NCBI GenBank assembly: GCA_021847605.1
Contig: JAJZQN010000034.1
Span: 1-40,829, forward strand
Origin: Pseudomonadota bacterium
Lineage (GTDB): Bacteria; Pseudomonadota; Alphaproteobacteria; Sphingomonadales; Sphingomonadaceae
DNA: 40,829 nt
Direction of reading: 5' to 3'
Part shown: piece after piece, positions 7,518 through 15,926 of the stretch
Layout of the letters: each line of letters starts with the position of its first letter
Numbering within the stretch: the first letter of the stretch is position 1
Made by a program: the position numbers and the translations under genes
The notes under the pieces: model-generated
Told to the model about the DNA's origin: nothing
The model's database searches: none
The model's input: only the letters and a program-made list of their open reading frames with translations

Positions 7518-8978
7518 TCAGCCCCGGCCGAACCAGCCGCGCATCCGGCGGAAGAGGCCGCGTTCGCTGACGGGTTCGAACATTTCCTCCGGCCCTTCGG
7601 GGTCCAGCACTTCATGATCGGCCAGCCATGCCTGTACGTCGTTGAGGTCGGGCGTCTGATAGGGGCGCAGGGTGCGGCCCGATTTCTGACGTAGTTCCTC
7701 GATCGCGGCGATCAGGCCACGTTCGGCGATCACCGCAGACACGCGCTCTACCGGCAGGTCGAGATGTTCGGCGATCAGGTCGTCGCGAATCTTCACGATT
7801 GTCGCCTGCCGCCCGTCATTGTCGGGCAGCGCCGTGTCGATGGTGACGTCACATTCGGTGTCGAGCCGCATCGATCGGTTGTTCATGTTCGACGAACCGA
7901 CGCGGATCAGCCGGTCGTCCACGATCAGGATTTTGGCGTGGACATAGATGGGCGCGCCGCGTTGCGTGAAGGGGTGATAGATGCGGAAGCGACCATGGGT
8001 GTCGCGCGCCTTCAACGCTTCATAGAGGCGGGCGCGGGCGGTATCCATCGCCTGCTGCTCCAGCCAGCCATCGGCCTGTTGCGGATTGACGATGACGATT
8101 TCCGGCCCGTCCGCTTCGCCGAGCCGCTTCGCAATCGCCTCGGCGATCTTGCGGGAGGCGAAATATTGGCTTTCGGCATAGATGCGATGTTTGGCCGCCG
8201 CGATCTGATGCAGATAGAGCTGCTCGATCTCGGTCAGTTCCTCCTGATCGTCCATCTTGGGCGCGGTGCGCGCGATGGCGATGTCCACATCCTCGAACAG
8301 CACGGGCAGCTTGTCGGGCCAGCAATCCTGCACACCCTCGACCGGCGGCAACGGATCGCCGCCCGCCCCCACCCAGCGATTGCGCGCATGTTCGCCCAGC
8401 GCCGCCGCAATCGGACCGGCCAGCGCCGTGGTCGCGTCATGCCAGGGACCATAGGGCGATCCGTCGGGGTGCAGACGCCCCGGTTCCTCGTCGCGGTGAT
8501 GGCGGGTGTCCCACCGGTCGCCGGTCATGTCGATGCCGCCGCAGAATGCGAAACAATCGTCGATCACCACGATTTTCTGATGATGCGACGCGGCTGGCGG
8601 ATGATGGCTGTCCAGCTTCACGGTGATGCGCGGATGCGCCATCCAGCGCAGCGTCGTCACCAGATGCGAGGGACGGACCATGGATTTCATGGCGCCAATG
8701 TCCCAGCGCAGCAGATAGATTTCCAGTTCCGGCGTCTGTTCGACCAGCCAGGTGATGAAATCGCCGATGGTGACGGGGGCGCCGTCCTTTGCCTCATCCT
8801 CTCGAATCAGGCTGATCGCCGGATCGAAATCCCACCCGATCAGCATGATGCGGCGCTTCGCCTTCATCATGGCGGCGCGTGCCTGACGGAAATAGGCGTC
8901 AGCATCGACAATGACGGTCGCCTTGTCCGCGCGTTCGATTCGCCAGCAATCCTTGCCCGGCACCGGTCCCATGCTCAT
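7518..8978 (-). CDS. Phospholipase D-family phosphatidyltransferase/hydrolase
   Basis: A 486-residue protein with two HKD catalytic motifs: H-x-K-x4-D in HQKIVVIDD at about residue 130, followed by GGIDMTGDRWDT, and HAKILIVDD at about 345, followed by GSSNMNNRS. Two HKD motifs define the PLD superfamily (phospholipase D, cardiolipin synthase, transphosphatidylases). There are no obvious N-terminal membrane helices as in cardiolipin synthases, so a cytosolic or peripheral PLD is more likely. The ATG at 8978 overlaps the ubiA stop (ATGA), implying translational coupling. In-frame starts further upstream lie inside ubiA and were rejected. Confidence 0.88.
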   Translation of the reverse strand: MSMGPVPGKDCWRIERADKATVIVDADAYFRQARAAMMKAKRRIMLIGWDFDPAISLIREDEAKDGAPVTIGDFITWLVEQTPELEIYLLRWDIGAMKSMVRPSHLVTTLRWMAHPRITVKLDSHHPPAASHHQKIVVIDDCFAFCGGIDMTGDRWDTRHHRDEEPGRLHPDGSPYGPWHDATTALAGPIAAALGEHARNRWVGAGGDPLPPVEGVQDCWPDKLPVLFEDVDIAIARTAPKMDDQEELTEIEQLYLHQIAAAKHRIYAESQYFASRKIAEAIAKRLGEADGPEIVIVNPQQADGWLEQQAMDTARARLYEALKARDTHGRFRIYHPFTQRGAPIYVHAKILIVDDRLIRVGSSNMNNRSMRLDTECDVTIDTALPDNDGRQATIVKIRDDLIAEHLDLPVERVSAVIAERGLIAAIEELRQKSGRTLRPYQTPDLNDVQAWLADHEVLDPEGPEEMFEPVSERGLFRRMRGWFGRG

Positions 8979-9877
8979 GCGCTGCCCACTACCAGACAGG
9001 CGAGGAACATCAACAGCCCGGCAAAACGGTTCGACCGGAATTTGACCAGCGGGTCGATGCCATCCTCTTTCAGCGTCGCCACCTGCCACAGGAGATGGCC
9101 GGCCATGGGCAACAGGCCGACAAGCCCCAGCATTTGTGGCCGGACCTGCCAGAGGGCGAGCGCCCACAGCGTCAGCGCCAGCGCATAGCACAGGCTGACC
9201 CCGGCGCGCACATGGCGACCCATCGACAGGGCGCTGGAGCCAATGCCGATCAGCGCATCATCCTCCCGATCCTGAAGCGCATAGATGGTGTCATAGCCCA
9301 CCACCCAGAAGATCGCCCCGGCGTAGAGCATCAGGCCCGGCGCGGTGAGGCCGCCCGCAATCTCGCTCCACCCCACCAGCGCGGCCCAGGAAAAGACCAT
9401 GCCAAGCCATGCCTGCGGCCAGCCGGTGATCCGTTTCATGAAGGGATAGGCCGCCACCAGCGCCAGCGAGGCGAGCGCCACGACCTGCGCATAGAGGGTC
9501 AGTTGCAGCAGCACGATGAGGCCGACGAGGCAGAGCGCCAGCAGCCACAGCCATGCGGTGCGAACCCGCATCGCCCCGCTTGCCAGAGGGCGGACAGCGG
9601 TGCGGGCGACCTTTGCATCCAGATCGCGGTCAACGATATCGTTGAACACGCATCCCGCGCCGCGCATCGCGATGGAGCCGACCAGCAGCCATGCGATCAG
9701 CGGCCAGCGCGCAAATCCGCCCCCGGCCAGTGCCACGGCCCATGCACCGGGCCAGAAGAGCAGCCACCAGCCGATCGGCCGGTCAAACCGTGCCAGCGAT
9801 GCCAGCATCCGTGGGGTTTCCGGCAGCCGCGCGAGGATGCCGCGCGCCTGGCTGTCGGGGACGATCGTCTGATTCAC
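8975..9877 (-). CDS. ubiA: 4-hydroxybenzoate polyprenyltransferase
   Basis: UbiA prenylates 4-hydroxybenzoate, the first membrane step of ubiquinone synthesis. The protein (about 300 residues) is highly hydrophobic with 7-9 predicted helices. It has both Asp-rich motifs: NDIVDRDLD at about 79-87 (N-D-x-x-D-x-x-x-D) and the second, YALQDREDD, at about 200, which together bind Mg-prenyl diphosphate. I prefer the GTG at 9877, with GGAG about 5 nt upstream; an ATG at 9913 is in frame but has a weaker site. It is the first gene of a two-gene unit with the PLD gene and is divergent from rsmE. Confidence 0.93.
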   Translation of the reverse strand: MNQTIVPDSQARGILARLPETPRMLASLARFDRPIGWWLLFWPGAWAVALAGGGFARWPLIAWLLVGSIAMRGAGCVFNDIVDRDLDAKVARTAVRPLASGAMRVRTAWLWLLALCLVGLIVLLQLTLYAQVVALASLALVAAYPFMKRITGWPQAWLGMVFSWAALVGWSEIAGGLTAPGLMLYAGAIFWVVGYDTIYALQDREDDALIGIGSSALSMGRHVRAGVSLCYALALTLWALALWQVRPQMLGLVGLLPMAGHLLWQVATLKEDGIDPLVKFRSNRFAGLLMFLACLVVGSA

Positions 9878-9959
9878 CGCAACTCCGTTCGCCCCGGCTT
9901 GTCGAGGCGGCATATTTCTCTTTAGGGAAGAAGCATTACAGGACAAGTCACGAGAGCAA

Positions 9960-10706
9960 ATGACCGCAACCCCCGCCTGGCCCCCGCAAAGCGCGCCGCG
10001 CCTGCATGTCGAAACCCAGCTGGGCGACGGCGTGGTCGTGCCGGTCGACGGCAATCCGGCCCATTACCTCATCAGCGTGATGCGGGTGAAACCGGATGAC
10101 ATCGTGCTGCTGTTCGACGGGCGATCCGGCGAATGGGCGGCGCGGGCGCGCGATATTCGCAAGCGCGACCTGATGCTGGAGTGTGTCAGCCAGACCAAGC
10201 CGCCCGAGCATGTCCCCGATTTCTGGCTGTGCTGCGCGCCGATTCGCAAGGGGCGCATCGACCTGATCGCGGAAAAGGCGTGCGAACTGGGGGTCGCGCG
10301 GCTGCAACCCGTGCTGACCCGGCGAGCGGTTGTGGATAAGCTGAACCTTGATCGGCTGCATGCCCATCTGGTCGAGGCGGCGGAGCAATGCGGCCGCACC
10401 GCCCTGCCCGAACTGGGATCGATGATGAAGCTGGATGCGCTGCTGGCCGGATGGTCGGCGGACCGGCATCTGTTTTTTGCCGATGAAACGGGCGGCGAAC
10501 CGCTGGAGCAAAGCCTGCACAAACATCCCGGCCCGGCTGCGTTCCTGATCGGGCCGGAGGGCGGTTTCGACCCCGCAGAGGCAGAGGCGATCCGCGCGAC
10601 GCCGGGCGCGGTACCGGTTTCGCTGGGTCCGCGCATCCTGCGCGCGGAGACGGCAGCGATCGCTGCGACGGCTGCATGGATGACCATCAATGGTGACTGG
10701 AAATAG
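9960..10706 (+). CDS. rsmE: 16S rRNA m3U1498 methyltransferase RsmE
   Basis: RsmE methylates N3 of U1498 in 16S rRNA using S-adenosylmethionine. The 248-residue protein has an N-terminal PUA-like part (through HYLISVMRVKPDD) and a C-terminal SPOUT knot domain with signature segments FLIGPEGGFDPAE and SLGPRILRAETA. The start is set by the ATG at 9960, 82 bp from the divergent ubiA start. gshA follows in the same direction after a 99-bp gap that probably carries its own promoter. Confidence 0.94.
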   Translation: MTATPAWPPQSAPRLHVETQLGDGVVVPVDGNPAHYLISVMRVKPDDIVLLFDGRSGEWAARARDIRKRDLMLECVSQTKPPEHVPDFWLCCAPIRKGRIDLIAEKACELGVARLQPVLTRRAVVDKLNLDRLHAHLVEAAEQCGRTALPELGSMMKLDALLAGWSADRHLFFADETGGEPLEQSLHKHPGPAAFLIGPEGGFDPAEAEAIRATPGAVPVSLGPRILRAETAAIAATAAWMTINGDWK

Positions 10707-10724
10707 TTTCGTTTCGCCATGTTA

Positions 10725-10753
10725 TTGCGCAGCGCACAAGCGCAGCTTATCTG
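10725..10753 (+). promoter_or_regulatory. Possible gshA promoter
   Basis: TTGCGC (10725-10730), a 17-bp spacer and TATCTG (10748-10753) form a passable sigma-70 promoter in the rsmE-gshA gap. An alternative, TTGACG at 10772-10777 with TAAGGG at 10794-10799, lies so close to the ATG that the AAGGGCGGG part is better read as the ribosome site. Weak evidence. Confidence 0.3.
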
Positions 10754-10805
10754 TGCCGCGCGCAGACTTGTTTGACGCGCATTGGGGAAACACTAAGGGC
10801 GGGAC

Positions 10806-12179
10806 ATGAGTACCAGAACCGACTCCGGGGATCATGATCCCGTCATCGAAAGCCGCGACCAGTTGATCGCGGCCTTTTCCAAGGGCGAAAAGCCCAAGGA
10901 ACGCTGGCGCATCGGCACCGAGCATGAGAAATTCGTCTATAGTCGCAAGGATCATCACGCCCCGGCCTATGAGGAAAAGGGCGGTATCCACACGCTGCTG
11001 ATCGGGCTGACCCGCTATGGCTGGAACCCGGTGTTCGAGGGCGAGAATATCATCGCCCTGTCGGGCAGCGACGGCACGATCAGTCTGGAGCCGGCCGGGC
11101 AGTTGGAACTGTCGGGCGCGCCGCTCGACAATCTGCACCAGACCTGCGCCGAAACCGGCCGCCATCTGGAACAGGTGAAATATGTCGGCGACATGCTGGG
11201 TCTGGGCTTTCTGGGCCTTGGCATGTGGCCCGACAAGACGCGCGAAGAATTGCCGATCATGCCCAAGGGCCGGTATGACATCATGTTGCGGCACATGCCG
11301 CGCGTGGGGTCGATGGGCCTCGACATGATGCTGCGCACCTGCACCATTCAGACCAACCTCGACTATGGCAGCGAGGCGGACATGGCGCAGAAATTCCGCG
11401 TGAGCCTCGCGCTGCAACCGCTGGCGACAGCACTGTTCGCCAATTCGCCCTTTACGGAAGGAAAGCCCAACGGCTTCCTGTCCTATCGCAGCCATATCTG
11501 GTCCGACACCGACCCCAGGCGCACGGGCATGCTGCCTTTCGTGTTCGAGGATGGGTTCGGCTATGAACGCTATGCCGACTATGCCCTCGATGTGCCGATG
11601 TATTTCGTTTATCGCGACGGCAAATATATCGATGCGTCGGGCCTTTCCTTCCGCGATTTCCTTGACGGCAAGCTGTCCGTCCTGCCGGGCGAAAAGCCCA
11701 CGGAAAAGGATTGGGAAGATCATCTGTCCACCGCCTTCCCCGAGGTGCGGATGAAGAGCTTCCTTGAAATGCGCGGGGCCGATGGCGGGCCGTGGAATCG
11801 CATCTGCGCGCTGCCGGCCCTTTGGGTCGGCCTGCTCTACGATCAGGGCGCTCTGGATGCCGCATGGGACGTGGTGAAGGACTGGAGCATGGAAGAGCGG
11901 CAGGTGCTGCGCGATTCCGTGCCGAAACTGGGTCTGGACGCGCCGATCGCGGGCGGGCGCAAGCTGCGCGACATTGCCGGGCAGGTGGTCGACATCGCCC
12001 GCAGCGGGCTGGCCGCGCGCGGGCGCCTGAATGGTTCTGGCGACAATGAAACCGGCTATCTGTCCTTCCTCGACGAAGTGGTCGCTTCAGGCAAGACCAA
12101 CGCCGAACGCCTGCTGGAACGCTATCATGGCGAGTGGCAGGGCGACCTTAGCCGCGTCTATGACGAGGAAAGTTTCTGA
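10806..12179 (+). CDS. gshA: Glutamate-cysteine ligase (plant/alphaproteobacterial type)
   Basis: Catalyses ATP-dependent joining of glutamate and cysteine, the first and limiting step of glutathione synthesis. At 457 residues it matches the GCS2-type enzymes of plants and alphaproteobacteria rather than the E. coli enzyme. Recognisable segments are R-I-G-T-E-H-E-K-F near residue 36, the S-L-E-P-A-G-Q-L-E-L substrate loop near 95, and MLRTCTIQTNLDYGSEADM. AAGGGCGGG lies just before the ATG. The stop TGA shares the palindrome TGATCA with the stop of the convergent methyltransferase gene, so the two genes touch with no intergenic base. Confidence 0.95.
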   Translation: MSTRTDSGDHDPVIESRDQLIAAFSKGEKPKERWRIGTEHEKFVYSRKDHHAPAYEEKGGIHTLLIGLTRYGWNPVFEGENIIALSGSDGTISLEPAGQLELSGAPLDNLHQTCAETGRHLEQVKYVGDMLGLGFLGLGMWPDKTREELPIMPKGRYDIMLRHMPRVGSMGLDMMLRTCTIQTNLDYGSEADMAQKFRVSLALQPLATALFANSPFTEGKPNGFLSYRSHIWSDTDPRRTGMLPFVFEDGFGYERYADYALDVPMYFVYRDGKYIDASGLSFRDFLDGKLSVLPGEKPTEKDWEDHLSTAFPEVRMKSFLEMRGADGGPWNRICALPALWVGLLYDQGALDAAWDVVKDWSMEERQVLRDSVPKLGLDAPIAGGRKLRDIAGQVVDIARSGLAARGRLNGSGDNETGYLSFLDEVVASGKTNAERLLERYHGEWQGDLSRVYDEESF

Positions 12180-13481
12180 TCATTCCGCCGATTGCGGGAT
12201 GACTGCGCTGGTTTCGCGCTTCTTGCCGGTGATAAGGGCAAAGAGGCGCGGAACCGGAGCGTGGCGCTCCATCCAGTCGCTGTAAGCGCGATAGTCCGGG
12301 TCGGCGCGCAGATGCTGCTCCTCCGTCTTCGCACGCCAATAATAAACCGCGTTGGTGAGGCCCAGCATCGCGCAATTGCGCACGATGTCGGTCAATGATC
12401 CGCTGACCGAGAGGAAGGGCAGCGCGGAACACCACCAGAAGAGATTTTTCGACAGATAGGCCGGGTGGCGGGTCCAGCGATAGGGACCGTGGGTCAGGAT
12501 GCCGCGATGGGTGAGGTTGGAAAAGCGGATGCCGAATGCCACGGTCGCCCAGGCATAGATGCCGGTTAGCAGCACCAGCAGGCCGCCCAGCGCCCATTGC
12601 AGCGCCTCATGCCCCTGCGTCCAATAGTCCCATTCCGCCCCGCCGGCATGGTAATCGAGCGGGCCGCCGCCGCCCATCAGGACGAAGGGCGGGTAACAGA
12701 TGAGCGCCGCCAGCCAGCCGCCCAGATAGGGGTTGGCGGTGCGGATATGGGAGTCGAGCGGTTTGAAGGTGAGCATATAGCCCACCGTCGCCATGCTGAC
12801 GTCGATCATGAACATGACGGCGATCAGAAAACCGGCAAGCGCGACGGGATTGTCCAGCGCATCCTCGATCCGCCATTCGATGACGCTGGCGAAATTGCCC
12901 GGCACGATGGACAGCATGAAGGCGAGGAAAAAGCCCTTCACCGCCCAGGCGCGGGCATGATGCGCCACCTGAGCCATGTCGGGCTGACCCGCGGCGCCGC
13001 CGATCACCCACTGACCGAAACTGTAGGTTGCGTCTTTCGGCGAGACCAGCCGCCGGTCGAGCCAGATGACATAGGGAATGGAGGCCGCCAGCAGCCAGGG
13101 CGCCGCATAGGTGAACAGGTCCATCGAGAAACGATAGCCGCCGCTCCAGTACCAGCGCGCGATGCAATAGAAGATAGCGATGGCCAGCCATGTCGCCCAT
13201 AGCCCGGCGATCTTGACGAGGCTGATGTCGATGACGGCGCGCAACGGCCGGGCCGGCGCCTGCCAGTCGATGCCGGTCGAGGCGCGACGATGCACCTTGT
13301 CCACGATCAACGACCACAGCACCATCGGCAGGCCACAGGCGACCACCGCGGTCAGGCCTGCATTGGGTCCATCCATGCCATAATGGCGCGCGACCAAGGT
13401 CCAGAGCGCAAGGCCCGCAAGGCCGGCAAGGCCCACGCCATGACTGACGGCGGATTTCGGACAGGGATCGCTCTTGGTCAT
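12180..13481 (-). CDS. Polytopic membrane protein with C-terminal ICMT-like methyltransferase domain
   Basis: A 433-residue protein with about ten hydrophobic segments. The C-terminal region carries THGPYRWTRHPAYLSKNLFWW, the G-P-Y-x-x-x-R-H-P-x-Y motif of the isoprenylcysteine carboxyl methyltransferase/phospholipid methyltransferase fold, followed by a conserved Y-x-x-Y near the end (DPDYRAYSDWM). This fold methylates lipid-linked or small substrates with S-adenosylmethionine; the substrate here cannot be told. The long N-terminal membrane part has no family I recognise. The ATG at 13481 is preferred over in-frame starts inside the upstream gap. Confidence 0.7.
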   Translation of the reverse strand: MTKSDPCPKSAVSHGVGLAGLAGLALWTLVARHYGMDGPNAGLTAVVACGLPMVLWSLIVDKVHRRASTGIDWQAPARPLRAVIDISLVKIAGLWATWLAIAIFYCIARWYWSGGYRFSMDLFTYAAPWLLAASIPYVIWLDRRLVSPKDATYSFGQWVIGGAAGQPDMAQVAHHARAWAVKGFFLAFMLSIVPGNFASVIEWRIEDALDNPVALAGFLIAVMFMIDVSMATVGYMLTFKPLDSHIRTANPYLGGWLAALICYPPFVLMGGGGPLDYHAGGAEWDYWTQGHEALQWALGGLLVLLTGIYAWATVAFGIRFSNLTHRGILTHGPYRWTRHPAYLSKNLFWWCSALPFLSVSGSLTDIVRNCAMLGLTNAVYYWRAKTEEQHLRADPDYRAYSDWMERHAPVPRLFALITGKKRETSAVIPQSAE

Positions 13482-13635
13482 GGCGGGTGCGTTAGCAGAA
13501 AATGGTAAGCAAGGCGTGAAGCCTGATGTTCGGGCGATTGCCGCCGCATTTCGTCGCAAATCCGGCGGGAGCGCTGAACCCTTTTCATATCAGGGCGTTA
13601 CCATCGCCAACAGCAATCATAAGAGGAAAATGGCC

Positions 13636-13920
13636 ATGACTATTGCCGTACAATTTCCCGATGGTAGCGTCCGTACTGTGCCGGGCCAATTGCGCGCGGT
13701 CGAGGATGCCGCTCATCCCGACGGCCCGCCCCTGTTCGAACAGGTGCCGCTGAACTGCTCATCCCGCTGGCATTATTATCGCAAGGGCAAGGGCTGGTTC
13801 GCTCGCCCGCGCACGGGGCATCTGAGCGCTTTCCGCGTTCCGCAGGAGGAATGGTGGCGCCCCGTCGCCGCCATGGCGGACGATGATGATGTGCCGCCAA
13901 AAATCGGATCAGCCGCCTGA
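13636..13920 (+). CDS. Small protein of unknown function
   Basis: I do not recognise this 94-residue protein. It begins MTIAVQFPDGSVRTVPG, has a basic, aromatic centre (SRWHYYRKGKGWFARP) and ends in an acidic stretch (DDDDVPP). No signal peptide or membrane segment is visible, so it is probably cytosolic. An AGAGG ribosome site lies 9 nt before the ATG at 13636; an ATG at 13630 is too close to it. It is divergent from the ICMT-like gene across about 150 bp and overlaps the end of the convergent DUF1345 gene by 12 bp. Confidence 0.6.
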   Translation: MTIAVQFPDGSVRTVPGQLRAVEDAAHPDGPPLFEQVPLNCSSRWHYYRKGKGWFARPRTGHLSAFRVPQEEWWRPVAAMADDDDVPPKIGSAA

Positions 13921-14553
13921 TCCGCCCAGCACGTTGATGGTGAAGGCGAGAATGCCGAGGTTGAACAGGAAAGCCGCAAGACACTGGAACAGCACCGTAC
14001 GGCGCATATGAACATGCGTCACCGACACATCCGACGTCTGAAACGTCATGCCCAGCGTGAAGGCGAAATAGAGAAAATCCCAATAGCCCGGCTCGTCCGT
14101 CTCCGGGAAATCCAGACCCCCGCCATCCTTGCCGTCCGGCCGCGCCAGATAGAAGATATGGGCATAATGGAGCGCGTAGACGAGGTTGGAGAATAGCCAG
14201 GCGATCAGCAAAGTCGCCAGCAACAATGCTACCGCAGCGCCATTCGGCCCGCCATGCTGGCTGACCGCCACGCCGACCGCGACCAGCACCACCAGACAGA
14301 CGATGCCCGTCAGCAGCAGCATCAGTTCGCGATTAGCGTCGTTGGCCAATGCCTTGCGCCGCATCGATTGCGCATCGGCATCAAGCAGCGGCACGGCGGA
14401 TACAAGGAAAGCGATGGCGGCGATGTCGAAACCCGCCATCGCCGCCTCATGCCAGGGCAATATCATGGCCAGCGGCGCAACCAGCACCAGCAGCGCCAGA
14501 AACATGCCGTAACGCCATGGGAAGATGCGCGATCGATTGGCCATGACCGGCAT
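13909..14553 (-). CDS. DUF1345 integral membrane protein
   Basis: About 214 residues with five predicted membrane helices. The features of DUF1345 proteins are visible: N-terminal F-P-W-R-Y-G, a central N-L-V-Y-A-L-H-Y-A-H-I-F-Y pair of helices, and the conserved Y-W-D-F-L-Y-F-A-F-T-L-G-M-T-F-Q-T-S-D-V segment, which recalls the pore-like region of two-helix potassium channels. Function is unknown. The start is uncertain: ATGs at 14553 and 14544 are in frame, and a TTG at 14580 has the best ribosome site (AAGGGG), overlapping the stop of the upstream protease gene. It is probably co-transcribed with that gene. Confidence 0.82.
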   Translation of the reverse strand: MPVMANRSRIFPWRYGMFLALLVLVAPLAMILPWHEAAMAGFDIAAIAFLVSAVPLLDADAQSMRRKALANDANRELMLLLTGIVCLVVLVAVGVAVSQHGGPNGAAVALLLATLLIAWLFSNLVYALHYAHIFYLARPDGKDGGGLDFPETDEPGYWDFLYFAFTLGMTFQTSDVSVTHVHMRRTVLFQCLAAFLFNLGILAFTINVLGGSGG

Positions 14554-14589
14554 CAAAGGCGCAAAGCCCGCGTCAGGCAAGCCCGCCCC

Positions 14590-15165
14590 TTACAGAACCG
14601 CCGCGACCAGTCCCAGCGCCTGTGCCTCATTCGCCTCCAGATACCAGTTTTCCGGCGCCTTCTGAAGCAGTTCCTCCATCGTCACCTGCGACCCCAGGAT
14701 GAGATTTTCGAATCCTTCATTCTGGATCGCGATCGAGGATTCGATTTCGTTCAGCGTCGCTTTCAGGCTGGCGATGCAGGTCGATAGCGGGCCGGCCAGA
14801 TCGATCGTCTTGGTGATGATGCGTTCATGAATCATCAGGCGGGTGCCGCGCGTCAGATAGCGGTTTTCGCTCGCAAAGAAGCTCATGAAGGTCGCGCCGG
14901 CTGAATAGACCGCCGTCTTGCCCAGAAAGACCAGCCGCCGTTCGGGATAAAGGTCGGAATGGAAACGAATATCCTCGCCCATCATGCGGGCGATTTCCGG
15001 GTCGCCGCCCAGAGTGGAGATTTCCACGACCACCAGCCCCTGCTGCGGCGCGGTGGACAGGCAATTCTTGAAATGGAGATACATGCCGTGATCCACCACG
15101 CCCGACAGCATGATGGAGGGGAATTCGAAATCCTTGGGAGTAAGCATCGGCGCAGTCGTCAGCAT
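14590..15165 (-). CDS. ClpP/crotonase-fold serine peptidase-like protein
   Basis: A 191-residue protein with the ClpP-type fold. The nucleophile is probably Ser88 in AVYSAGATFM, the general base His113 in RLMIHERI, and a G-G-D-P loop at about 53-56 (STLGGDPEIA) would form the oxyanion hole. It is close to ClpP in length but divergent, with no partner ATPase gene nearby, so it may process a specialised substrate or work with a distant chaperone. The ATG at 15165 is chosen; an upstream in-frame start at 15216 has no good ribosome site. It is divergent from ruvA and upstream of the DUF1345 gene. Confidence 0.78.
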   Translation of the reverse strand: MLTTAPMLTPKDFEFPSIMLSGVVDHGMYLHFKNCLSTAPQQGLVVVEISTLGGDPEIARMMGEDIRFHSDLYPERRLVFLGKTAVYSAGATFMSFFASENRYLTRGTRLMIHERIITKTIDLAGPLSTCIASLKATLNEIESSIAIQNEGFENLILGSQVTMEELLQKAPENWYLEANEAQALGLVAAVL

Positions 15166-15248
15166 CGTTTCCGGTCCCTGTTGGATGAGAGAGTGGGATA
15201 TAGAGTCGGGCTGCACTACGCATGGGCGCGCAAAAGGATGCGGCGCTT

Positions 15249-15278
15249 TTGACTGGCGCCGCGCGCAACAGGCTGTAA
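15249..15278 (+). promoter_or_regulatory. Possible ruvA promoter
   Basis: TTGACT (15249-15254), an 18-bp spacer and CTGTAA (15273-15278) lie 31 bp before the ruvA start. The -10 box is weak. No SOS (LexA) box of the GTTC-type alphaproteobacterial form is evident close to it. Confidence 0.3.
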
Positions 15279-15308
15279 AGAACAGATCATGACCAAAGGG
15301 CAGGCGGC

Positions 15309-15914
15309 ATGATCGCGAAACTCAAAGGACGGCTGGACAGCACCGGCATCGACCATGCCATCATCGATGTGGGCGGGGTCGGCTATCTGGTCGGTGCGTC
15401 TTCCCGCACACTGGCCGCGCTTGGCCCGGTGGGCGAAGCGGTGACGATCCACACCGAAATGCTGGTGTCGGACGACGCCATTCGCCTCGTCGGCTTTGCC
15501 CGGGCGGAGGAGCGCGACTGGTATCGGCTGCTGACCCATGTGCAGGGCGTGGGATCGCGCGTGGCACTCGCCATCCTGTCCGCACTGGAGCCGCACGAAC
15601 TGCACCGCGCCATCGCGACCGGCGACAAGGCGATGGTGGCGCGGGCGAACGGCGTCGGCCCGAAACTGGCCCAGCGCATCGTCAACGAACTGAAGGACAA
15701 GGTGGGCGCGATCGCCAGCGGCGCTCCGGTCGGCACCGGCATGGCACCGATGCCCGTGGGCGGTCATGGCGCCGACGCCCTCTCCGCGCTCCTCAATCTG
15801 GGCTTCAAGCCCGCTGACGCCAGCAGCGCCGTGGCGGCGGCCGAAGAGGAACTGGGCGATGGCGCAACGCTGGATGCGCTCGTCCGCATGGCGCTGCGGA
15901 AAGCGGCGAAGTGA
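15309..15914 (+). CDS. ruvA: Holliday junction DNA helicase subunit RuvA
   Basis: RuvA binds four-way junctions and loads RuvB for branch migration. The 201-residue protein has the N-terminal OB domain ([24 protein letters not shown]), two helix-hairpin-helix motifs ([17 protein letters not shown] and [19 protein letters not shown]) and a C-terminal three-helix domain that contacts RuvB ([12 protein letters not shown]). It normally sits directly before ruvB; here a GIY-YIG cassette of about 0.4 kb separates them. ruvC is not in the window. Confidence 0.97.
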   Translation: MIAKLKGRLDSTGIDHAIIDVGGVGYLVGASSRTLAALGPVGEAVTIHTEMLVSDDAIRLVGFARAEERDWYRLLTHVQGVGSRVALAILSALEPHELHRAIATGDKAMVARANGVGPKLAQRIVNELKDKVGAIASGAPVGTGMAPMPVGGHGADALSALLNLGFKPADASSAVAAAEEELGDGATLDALVRMALRKAAK

Positions 15915-15926
15915 CATCTTCGCACC

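Noticed and set aside
7764..9188. Long plus-strand open frame opposite the phospholipase gene
   Set aside because: It is antisense to a gene with clear HKD motifs, and its composition is that of a shadow frame.
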